Notes under the pieces: model-generated | What the model was told of the DNA's origin: nothing | The model's database searches: none | The model's input: only the letters and a program-made list of their open reading frames with translations | Made by a program: the position numbers and the translations under genes | NCBI GenBank assembly: GCA_035566895.1 | Contig: DATMQA010000003.1 | Coordinates: forward strand, 1-5,977 | DNA: 5,977 bases | Reading direction: 5' to 3' | Source: DATMQA01 sp035566895 | GTDB lineage: Bacteria; Verrucomicrobiota; Verrucomicrobiia; Limisphaerales; UBA8199 | Shown: one piece after another, positions 1 through 5,554 of the stretch | Position numbering within the stretch: the stretch's first letter is position 1 | Layout of the letters: every line of letters starts with the position of its first letter

Positions 1-141
1 GATAGGTTTTCTTGTCCGCCGAACCGCGGGTCAGCCGCAAGGGAAGGGCTGGCCTTATGAGGGCTTGAGCCGTATGAAGGGAAACTTTCATGTACGGTTC
101 TGAGAGGGGGGCGGGCTGGCAACAGCCCGCCTCTACTCGAC
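1..141 (+). mobile_element. Group II intron, 3' end only (5' part lies outside the window)
   Basis: The first 141 bases are the 3' terminal portion of a group II intron, a self-splicing retroelement. The diagnostic part is domain V plus domain VI at 67-141. Bases 1-66 immediately upstream would be the joiner to domain IV or the tail of the intron-encoded reverse transcriptase region. None of the three plus-strand frames in 1-66 gives a reverse transcriptase or maturase motif that I recognise, so no protein is called there. The intron reads on the plus strand, opposite to every intact gene here. The 3' boundary is placed after C141, because the sequence ends in GAC and the bulged adenosine of domain VI lies 7 nt from that end. 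Whether a full element with a reverse transcriptase lies to the left cannot be seen. The intron class is not assigned. Confidence 0.75.
67..141 (+). ncRNA. Group II intron domains V and VI (catalytic core and branch-point helix)
   Basis: Domain V occupies 67-100 and is exactly 34 nt. The lower helix 67-73 pairs with 94-100, with the AGC catalytic triad at 68-70. A two-nucleotide bulge lies at 92-93. The upper helix 74-80 pairs with 85-91 and is capped by a GAAA tetraloop at 81-84. Every position pairs, allowing G-U at 69/98 and 79/86. A three-nt joiner (101-103) leads to domain VI. There 104-106 pairs with 136-138 and 107-117 pairs with 124-134 around a six-nt loop at 118-123. A135 is left unpaired as the expected branch-point adenosine. 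In this family domain V binds the catalytic metal ions and domain VI supplies the lariat branch point. Both helices look intact, so this end of the ribozyme is not visibly decayed. Confidence 0.88.
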
Positions 142-229
142 GTGGCGTGACCGGCGGCCGGGAGGATGATGGATTAATGGATTGATGGATGATGGGGCCA
201 GACTGGAGACGTTGCGCGCGCACAATATG
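142..229. other. Non-coding spacer between the intron end and the methyltransferase relic
   Basis: These 88 bases follow the intron 3' end and would be its 3' exon. No gene is recognisable. The segment contains a short GC-rich near-palindrome at 151-161 (CCGG, three bases, CCGG) and a simple repeat at 165-195. On the minus strand the frame of the methyltransferase fragment stays open through it, but the predicted residues no longer resemble the enzyme family. Confidence 0.5.
165..195. repeat. Imperfect 8-bp tandem repeat (ATTRATGG-like, about 4 units)
   Basis: Successive units are GATGATGG (165-172), ATTAATGG (173-180), ATTGATGG (181-188) and a 7-base partial unit ATGATGG (189-195). The pattern looks like a low-complexity slippage repeat between the intron end and the decayed gene. 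No function is implied. Confidence 0.6.
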
Positions 230-418
230 TGTTTTCTTGCGCTGCATCACGATGAACTCAATATCGTTCTTGATGATGGCGTTCAGCTCGCAGGGTTGGC
301 CCAGAAACTTAGAGCCGTTTGAGACCTCGTACGAGGCGTTGGAGATTTTGTGCCAAATGGGAACCAGAAAGCGGCACAGGTTAATCGCACCGATGCGGGG
401 AGGCCCAGCAAGGCCGTC
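230..418 (-). pseudogene. Fragment of a site-specific DNA methyltransferase gene (internal piece, both ends missing)
   Basis: Translating the minus strand from 418 downward, directly after the pilin stop codon and in the same frame, gives about 63 residues that resemble the central region of N6-adenine/N4-cytosine DNA methyltransferases. The recognisable blocks are PIWHKISNASYEV (about 361-323), KFLGQPCELNAIIKND (about 310-263) and IEFIVMQRK (about 262-236). In the family the last block is normally followed by a GGYR-type sequence. Here it becomes KTHIVRAQ and similarity stops. The SPPY/DPPY catalytic motif and the S-adenosylmethionine-binding FxGxG region are absent, so the piece cannot be an active enzyme. 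There is no start codon or ribosome binding site of its own at the left junction. It is most likely the remnant of a methyltransferase gene cut by rearrangement or mobile-element activity. The identification comes from remembered motif resemblance and was not tested by a database search. Confidence 0.62.
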
Positions 419-1663
419 TCACAATTCCGACCAGGAAGTCGCGAGGTATCCACGACTGGGGCCGATGGAGAGGAGCGCCTCGTCGAAATGAAAATTGTAA
501 TGGCCGTTCATGGTGATTGATTTCGTGACGCTGGAGCCGATGAGGCCGTTATTGTTGCCGCCTCCGTTCAGGGTGAGGTCCGCCTCGGGAGCGTAGATGG
601 CTCCGACAAAACTTGAATTGCCGCCGTAGGTGATGCTGGTGACGCCGGGCAAACCGAAATAGAAGAAGTTTTGCGCTTTCCCGCTCTGAACGGTGGTGTT
701 GCCGGTCAGCGAACTGCTTCCCGAGACCTGGTAAACCATCAAAGTTCCGGACACACCGCTGATTGCGTCAATGAAAATGTTCCCGGGGCTGAAACTCGAA
801 GAATCGACTCGGAGCGTGACGGTGACACCGGGGGCAACATAAACGCTGCCCGAGTCGGTGGTGTAGTACGAGCCACTGACTAAGAAAGCGTGGTTGTAGA
901 TTATCCCACCAATGATGGCCGGGACGAAGGGCGCTGGCAGGAAGGTTGTCGGCGGTAAAGCGACATCAGGAAACTGGACGTTGAAATCGTTGTAGATCTT
1001 GCCGGAAACCTGCCCGGCACCGCTGTTGTATTGGGCGCCCGTCCCCAGGTAAAGGTTGCCCGCGATCGTGTGGTTACCGAGGTTCACGGGCCCGAGCATA
1101 CTGGCGACATTCCCGTTGGTGCTGGTTTTGCTGGAGTCATATTGGCCGTTGGTGCTGAGGTTCGTTTTGGCCGAGTTGAAGCTGTCCGCGGCCAATCCAC
1201 TGCCATTCATCGTGATGGAACTCTTGGCCCCGAAAGCAACATTGAACAGCGGGAGGTTGCTACCCGTGACCTGAACCACGCGAGACAGGGTAGCAGAGAT
1301 AGTCGGCAAGGTGACGTAGCCCGTCGAATAGATGGTCGGCGTTATATTGTTGGAGTCGACAACAACGCTATAGGAACCACGAAACAGGGTCCGCGATACC
1401 GGACCGAAGAAGGCTCCTGAGTTTCCCCAACCGTCGCCGGAGCGGCCGGCGCCGGAATTCAAGTGCGCCATGGCCTCCTCAGCCCCGGCTTCGGCGAGGG
1501 TCATGGCGGCATTCCAACCCTGCGAGCGGATTACCGAGCAGTCGTTGGCACGAACCAGCCCCATGTAGCTGACCAGGACGAGTGTGGTGATGGCGACGCT
1601 ACACAGGGCGATGATCAAGGTGCTTCCCTCGGACCGGCGTTGTTTGCAGGATTGAATTTTCAT
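419..1663 (-). CDS. PilX-like minor pilin-associated protein with long beta-rich C-terminal region
   Basis: A 414-aa protein, third of three minor-pilin-like genes. Residues 1-12 are basic (KQRRSEG), and residues 14-37 form one hydrophobic helix (STLIIALCSVAITTLVLV), as in PilX N-terminal domains. The signature LAEAGAEEAMAHLN at 56-69 is typical of that family. There is no glutamate at position +5 after G13, as is common in PilX, so prepilin processing is uncertain. From about 135 onward the protein is rich in Gly, Ser, Asn and Thr. It ends in a segment I recognise from secreted or pilus-tip proteins with the so-called DUF7305-like C-terminus: GAIYAPEADLTLNGGG (354-369), SITMNGHYNFHFDEAL (382-397) and a final ATSWSEL. 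PilX-type proteins sit in the inner membrane and help start pilus assembly, and the large domain would be extracytoplasmic. The ATG at 1663 lies 12 bp after the previous stop. An earlier out-of-frame ATG nearby is followed by a stop. The C-terminus looks natural, so the gene is probably complete. Confidence 0.85.
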   Translation of the reverse strand: MKIQSCKQRRSEGSTLIIALCSVAITTLVLVSYMGLVRANDCSVIRSQGWNAAMTLAEAGAEEAMAHLNSGAGRSGDGWGNSGAFFGPVSRTLFRGSYSVVVDSNNITPTIYSTGYVTLPTISATLSRVVQVTGSNLPLFNVAFGAKSSITMNGSGLAADSFNSAKTNLSTNGQYDSSKTSTNGNVASMLGPVNLGNHTIAGNLYLGTGAQYNSGAGQVSGKIYNDFNVQFPDVALPPTTFLPAPFVPAIIGGIIYNHAFLVSGSYYTTDSGSVYVAPGVTVTLRVDSSSFSPGNIFIDAISGVSGTLMVYQVSGSSSLTGNTTVQSGKAQNFFYFGLPGVTSITYGGNSSFVGAIYAPEADLTLNGGGNNNGLIGSSVTKSITMNGHYNFHFDEALLSIGPSRGYLATSWSEL

Positions 1664-1675
1664 ACGGTCATTTCT

Positions 1676-2275
1676 TTAGTTCACTTTGTTGCGAAGCACG
1701 ACTTGAGCGGTCTGCACATTCTCGGTGTTCACTTTTTGATTCAGAATCGTGCGCGAACACTTCCAGGACATGCTGATAAGTTTGCAGAGCGTTGGGTCCA
1801 GGACCCCCGACGAATTGGTGGCCGGAATGAACAGGAAATTTGTGGAGGTAAAGGTGGGGGTGCGTTGAAATAACGCAAAATTCCAAGCGTCGCAGCCGGT
1901 CAGGAGGGTGATGGTGGGCTGGCCGGTCATTTGCAGGCTGACAGTGCGCGCGGTGGGATTATAAGTAAGTTGGACCGTTTGGCCCCGGTTCGCATTGGTT
2001 AGAGTAAGAGAGGGGGAGGTTGAATTTGTGCTGAAAGCAACCACGGCGGTTGACTGGCGGATCGCTCGAGTCTCCGCGTCCAGCGCGTACCTGCTTTTGG
2101 CGTCCAGATCTTCGTAATTTCCCAGCGCGGCGAAGCAGCGCGACCCATACAGGCTGGAGGTAGTGACCAGGCCGATGAGAGCTGTCGCGAGGCCAAGCGA
2201 GACCATTACCTCAACCAGCGTTAGGCCACGGTTACGCCCATGGGCGAAGGCCGAACGGCTTCGCGGCAGCCTCAT
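1676..2275 (-). CDS. PilW/GspJ-like minor (pseudo)pilin
   Basis: A 199-aa protein with a class III prepilin signal. A basic leader of 17 residues ends in RNRG, followed by LTLVEVMVSLGLATALIGLV. Cleavage is expected between G17 and L18, with E22 at the conserved +5 position and the hydrophobic helix spanning about 18-39. Leucine rather than phenylalanine at +1 is a mild departure from the usual GFTLVE. The rest is a beta-rich pilin head with four cysteines (47, 128, 164, 173). The C-terminal block NTENVQTAQVVLRNKVN resembles the end of PilW-like proteins. Such proteins form part of the minor-pilin complex that primes type IV pili or type II secretion pseudopili. The start codon overlaps the upstream pilin stop as ATGA, a sign of translational coupling. 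The next gene starts 12 bp downstream. The exact assignment (PilW versus GspJ) is not resolved. Confidence 0.85.
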   Translation of the reverse strand: MRLPRSRSAFAHGRNRGLTLVEVMVSLGLATALIGLVTTSSLYGSRCFAALGNYEDLDAKSRYALDAETRAIRQSTAVVAFSTNSTSPSLTLTNANRGQTVQLTYNPTARTVSLQMTGQPTITLLTGCDAWNFALFQRTPTFTSTNFLFIPATNSSGVLDPTLCKLISMSWKCSRTILNQKVNTENVQTAQVVLRNKVN

Positions 2276-2781
2276 TGAGTCGCCCCCCAGATGTAGTTTT
2301 GCATGCCATTGAGGGCTACTTGCGTCTGCAATTGGCAGGAGCGAGTCAGTTGCTTGCCGCCGTTGAAGTTGGTCCAGTAGAGAGTGACCGTCACGAGCGC
2401 CATGTTCGTTTTATACGAGGCGGAATCGGCAACGTTGGTGCAAGGGCCGGTGGTGACGGTGCCGTAATACACGACCCCCGAACTCTGGTTCGTGGATGCG
2501 AGGGGGTCATACTTCTCCTGAAAGGAGATCGGGCAATTGGAAAGCTGATTCCAGGTACACAACCGAATCGCTTCGAGCTTCTGTAGGCCAACCTGTGTGG
2601 CGCGAAGTTCCTCCCGGCTCGACTGAATTACAGTGAAAGTGAACGAAAAACACGCGTAGAGGGAAGCCATTGCGGTGGCCAGGATAAGAACAGAAATGAG
2701 CACCTCGGCCAACGTAAAGGCCGTCTCTCCCCCGGTGGTCGCGCCACACCGGTTTCGCTCGTTTTGGCATTTCAGGTTCAT
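2272..2781 (-). CDS. PilV/GspI-like minor (pseudo)pilin
   Basis: A 169-aa prepilin-like protein and the first pilin gene of the cluster. The leader (residues 1-21) is followed by FTLAEVLISVLILATAMASL, with E26 at +5 if cleavage is before F22. The residue before the cleavage site is alanine (A21) instead of the usual glycine, with TGGET just upstream. Some GspI/PilV relatives tolerate alanine here. The hydrophobic helix runs to about 43. It is followed by the helix SSREELRATQVGLQKLEAIRL (54-74), typical of PilV/GspI proteins, and a beta-rich head ending ALNGMQNYIW. Five cysteines lie in the mature part (44, 75, 83, 114, 149). The ATG at 2781 is fixed by an in-frame TAG two codons upstream. No strong Shine-Dalgarno sequence is visible. 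The gene begins 20 bp after the receiver-protein gene stop and shares a 4-bp overlap with the next pilin gene. Confidence 0.85.
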   Translation of the reverse strand: MNLKCQNERNRCGATTGGETAFTLAEVLISVLILATAMASLYACFSFTFTVIQSSREELRATQVGLQKLEAIRLCTWNQLSNCPISFQEKYDPLASTNQSSGVVYYGTVTTGPCTNVADSASYKTNMALVTVTLYWTNFNGGKQLTRSCQLQTQVALNGMQNYIWGATQ

Positions 2782-2801
2782 TTTCTACAAATGGGCTGGA
2801 T

Positions 2802-5366
2802 CTATGTCGAATCCCTTAGCGACCCACCGCTCATGCACTTTTTTTCGTTCACGCATCCTTGAGCAAGCGCGTCGCGGGCCAGAACGGCCAAACCAGCCTC
2901 CGGGGAATGCGGATTTTTATCCTGGGGAATCCCTGGTGCAGGTCCCGGGGGTTCCCCGGTGTGACCTGAATCTGTCGATAACTCACTGCCCGGCTTGTCG
3001 TTCGGCCGTCGCGCCGGCCCGGTGCGCGACGGGTTCGTAAGACGTCCGCGAAAGATATATGTCAAGGCAGTGAGGATGATTTCCTTGCCCAGGACCGGCT
3101 TGGGGATGAAACCGCAACCACCTGAGACGGCGGCCTGGCCGCGGGACTCCAGGTCGCTATGGCTGGTGACAAATACGATGGGGGTTCGCGTGTTGGCCTT
3201 GGTTTGGTGAATCCTGGTACAAGTTGTAAATCCATCCATGCCCGGCATTCGCACATCCAGGAAAATCAAGTCGAAGGCCTGTTCAGTGGCTAGCGCCAGC
3301 GCCGCTTCGCCGCTCTCCGCGCTTTCCGGCCTGGTGAAGACGAGTTGAATCGCTCCCGCGATAGCACGCAGGGTGATGGGATCATCATCCACTACCAGGA
3401 TGCGAGCCGGGGGCTCAGCGAGGCCCGGTTCGACCCCGGCGGCACATAGCTCCTCAAGCAACTCAATGGCGGCGGCGGCGGCGTTGAGCGTTGACGGACG
3501 GCAAAAATCAGGTCGCTCGAGCAGTTTCTGCAGCAGTGCAGCCAGGGCGCAGCCCAAACGCTGAGCCGCCCTTAGTTCAGCGCGCTCAGCTTCCTTGGCA
3601 AAAGAATGTACTCCGATGTAGAGCTGGCCGAGCAATTCCTGCTGGACGTTCAAATCCTGGGTTTGCCTGAGCGCATGGAGCTGGCTTTTGAGGCTTTCGA
3701 GATGGGCTGGTGCATGCGTGACAAGAGCGCCCGCAAAATCCAACGGCTTGCCGCCTGCTTGCAAGCCGGGCCCGCCGTGGTTCTTGCCGACGGTCTCGCC
3801 GGGCGCCGCAGGTGGTGACGATGGCGGCAGCGGGGGCGTTGCCTTGGGACGCAACTGGCCTTCGGAGCCTGGCTGGCCCTCGCGAGCGGTCGTTGTTTTG
3901 GCCTGGCCTACTTGCGATTCTGCGGCGGACGCAAGAGCACCCGAGGAAACAGACGTGCCGGGAACCTCGGCGCACACGGTACTCGGTGCCGGGAGCGCGA
4001 GTTCGGCACTCTTTTGCACAGAGAGCGGGTTGACCAGCCCCCGCTCCTGGCGCGCCCCCAGGACCAGGGTGAGGGCCTTCACGGTAATCTCGAGGGCAAG
4101 GAACGGTTTCCCGATCAGATGCTGGCCGCCGCTTAAAGCACCCTTGGCGCGGGAATCAAAATCGCTGTGCCGAGTGACAAACACCACTGGCGTCGTCCGA
4201 TTAAGTGGCGTGGTGTGAATCTTCGAGCAAAGCTCAAACCCGTCCATTCCTGGCATTTCGACATCGAGGAAAATGACATCGTAAGCATGCCTGGTTGCGC
4301 GTGCGAAGCCGGCTTCCCCATTGGCTTCGAGGTCGGGCTCAGCGAACGCTTTTTTCAGGGCCACCGACAGCGCACGGCGGCTCACGGCATCGTCGTCCAC
4401 CGCCAGCAGTCTCACGGGCGGCTGCGTCGCCAGTTCCGGTTTCATTCCCTGGACACATAACCGGTGCAGCAAGTCCAGCCCGCCGGCCGCGGTCTGCAGC
4501 GTGGAAGCAGTCACATTCGATTCCTTGCCGGCGAGCTGCTTCAGAAGCCCCTCGAGAGCGCATGCCATCTGCCAGAGCGGGAGTAATCCAGGCTCGCCGG
4601 CGCGTTCCTTGACGGACCCGAGCTGCCTGGAGAGTTCGACCAGCATTCTCTGGCGCTCACCGGCATCTGTTGAACGAGAGACTTCGCGAAAAAGGCTCAG
4701 CGACTTCGAAACGTGCCTCGGCGCCCAGTCAGAGAATTTGGTGGGGGCACTGACTTCTGCCGGCGGTTGCTCCTTAACTTCCGCGGGTCTGTTGTTAGCC
4801 ATAACCGGTGCTTCGGCCGCGCCCGCGGGTGCCGGTGAAATCGGACCTACCCGGAAGGCCGCGAAAAACTCCTCGGCCAATGGCTCCGTAGTAACGGGGT
4901 TGCCTGGCGAAATGCCTGCGTTTGCAGGTGCCGGGTTCCTGAAATCAACCTGCCCCCTGACCAAACTGCGTGCCGACCGAAGTGCCAGCCACCCAAGGCC
5001 GAGGACCGCTAATGCCAGCAGAATCACATCCCGCGCATGCCAGTTGAGCAAATCATCGCTGTAGTTCCGCGGACCGGGCGCCGCCGCCCAGCCTGGGATA
5101 CCGTCGTGTTCTGCGAGGCTGAGAATGGAATAGCCAGCCAGGTTGGCGGCCCGGTCCAAGTCCAGCAGCCGGCCCCTCGCCTTTCCTTCCAGAACTTGCG
5201 CTGTTGCGCCCGAAAAGACGGCCGGTTGGATTCCAAATCCGAAACCGGCTTGGAGTGAAAGGAGCATCACGCCTGTCACGGCGGCAAATCGCCGCACGGC
5301 TTCGACAAGCGCCAAAGCCGGCTTACTGCCGCGCAACGCGGTGTGAACCGCCCGTTTCAAGTGCAT
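2802..5366 (-). CDS. Membrane-anchored double-receiver protein with two HPt-like helical modules
   Basis: An 854-aa protein. Two hydrophobic segments (about 27-46 and 113-129) with arginines on the cytoplasmic sides suggest an N-in hairpin with an extracytoplasmic loop of about 65 residues. A proline/alanine-rich linker follows (140-215), then two copies of a helical module plus receiver domain. Module 1 spans about 216-305 and REC1 about 317-437. A low-complexity Pro/Ser/Ala linker runs 438-545. Module 2 spans about 552-645 and REC2 about 654-773, followed by a disordered Pro/Gly-rich tail. REC1 has D324-D326 as the acidic cluster, phospho-acceptor D368, T398 and K420. REC2 has D660-D662, D704, T734 and K756, so both look competent for phosphorylation. 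Module 2 carries an HPt-like VHSF with H587, while the matching place in module 1 reads GSV (G250, S251) and lacks the histidine. There is no DNA-binding or enzymatic output domain. The ATG at 5366 is the first possible start, since an in-frame TAA lies two codons upstream. No clear Shine-Dalgarno is seen. It probably controls or scaffolds the downstream pilin system, but that is inferred from position. Confidence 0.85.
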   Translation of the reverse strand: MHLKRAVHTALRGSKPALALVEAVRRFAAVTGVMLLSLQAGFGFGIQPAVFSGATAQVLEGKARGRLLDLDRAANLAGYSILSLAEHDGIPGWAAAPGPRNYSDDLLNWHARDVILLALAVLGLGWLALRSARSLVRGQVDFRNPAPANAGISPGNPVTTEPLAEEFFAAFRVGPISPAPAGAAEAPVMANNRPAEVKEQPPAEVSAPTKFSDWAPRHVSKSLSLFREVSRSTDAGERQRMLVELSRQLGSVKERAGEPGLLPLWQMACALEGLLKQLAGKESNVTASTLQTAAGGLDLLHRLCVQGMKPELATQPPVRLLAVDDDAVSRRALSVALKKAFAEPDLEANGEAGFARATRHAYDVIFLDVEMPGMDGFELCSKIHTTPLNRTTPVVFVTRHSDFDSRAKGALSGGQHLIGKPFLALEITVKALTLVLGARQERGLVNPLSVQKSAELALPAPSTVCAEVPGTSVSSGALASAAESQVGQAKTTTAREGQPGSEGQLRPKATPPLPPSSPPAAPGETVGKNHGGPGLQAGGKPLDFAGALVTHAPAHLESLKSQLHALRQTQDLNVQQELLGQLYIGVHSFAKEAERAELRAAQRLGCALAALLQKLLERPDFCRPSTLNAAAAAIELLEELCAAGVEPGLAEPPARILVVDDDPITLRAIAGAIQLVFTRPESAESGEAALALATEQAFDLIFLDVRMPGMDGFTTCTRIHQTKANTRTPIVFVTSHSDLESRGQAAVSGGCGFIPKPVLGKEIILTALTYIFRGRLTNPSRTGPARRPNDKPGSELSTDSGHTGEPPGPAPGIPQDKNPHSPEAGLAVLARDALAQGCVNEKKCMSGGSLRDST

Positions 5367-5449
5367 GGTTTAAGAAACATGAGCAGGTGGTGTGCCCCAT
5401 GGCCCTTGCATTTGGAAACCTGGATATCGTTGTTGGCAAGGAGTAAAGC

Positions 5450-5465
5450 ACCATAACAATATGGT
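5450..5465. repeat. Inverted repeat ACCATA-ACAA-TATGGT in the intergenic region
   Basis: A perfect 6-bp inverted repeat with a 4-base spacer (ACCATAACAATATGGT) lies about 85 bp upstream of the large receiver gene start. It sits in the most AT-rich part of the gap. It could be an operator half-site pair or a small hairpin. With one occurrence and no matching regulator in view, it may also be chance. Confidence 0.35.
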
Positions 5466-5529
5466 AATTAGCCACTTGTGATGATGCTTGCCCTCGCGTG
5501 GCTCTGTTTGCCTTGCGCTTTTATGCACT

Positions 5530-5548
5530 GGCGACAGTTTCGGTCGCC
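5530..5548 (-). terminator. GC-rich hairpin just after the upstream receiver gene stop
   Basis: GGCGAC at 5530-5535 pairs perfectly with GTCGCC at 5543-5548 around a 7-base loop, beginning 6 bp after the stop codon of the minus-strand receiver gene. The position suits a transcription end signal. In the minus-strand direction, however, no T-run follows the stem. The run of five T is on the plus-strand side (5551-5555). It is therefore either a weak or factor-dependent terminator, an RNA 3' end stabiliser, or chance. Confidence 0.35.
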
Positions 5549-5554
5549 TCTTTT

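Larger units (their letters stand above)
5367..5554. other. Intergenic region between the two receiver genes; probable promoter region, no clear boxes
   Basis: This 188-bp gap is the longest space between minus-strand genes, so a promoter for the receiver/pilin cluster would be expected here. Around 5446-5470 there is an AT-rich patch containing an inverted repeat. A TTGCCA-like hexamer occurs on the minus strand nearby, but no convincing -10 box sits at the right distance. No small gene with a credible start and family resemblance is seen. Confidence 0.4.

Noticed and set aside
1..66. Possible C-terminus of an intron-encoded reverse transcriptase
   Set aside because: Stops in frame 1 (58-60) and frame 3 limit the candidates, and no frame shows a motif I can assign, so only the RNA structure is claimed.
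189..491. Plus-strand frame of 100 codons in the left region
   Set aside because: Antisense to the methyltransferase relic and the end of the PilX-like gene. The minus strand gives family-like blocks and this one does not.
1031..1873. Several overlapping plus-strand frames opposite the PilX-like and PilW-like genes
   Set aside because: They overlap each other and lie antisense to genes supported by prepilin signals and tight operon spacing. Their translations look random.
3688..4218. Plus-strand open frame (176 codons)
   Set aside because: Antisense shadow across the linker and REC1 of the receiver gene, with no recognisable motif and no ribosome binding site.
4321..5064. Long plus-strand open frame (247 codons) opposite the receiver gene
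   Set aside because: It is antisense to a protein with unmistakable domain content, and its translation is Ser/Ala/Arg-rich with no family resemblance. It follows from the high GC and Ala/Pro-rich codons of the real gene.
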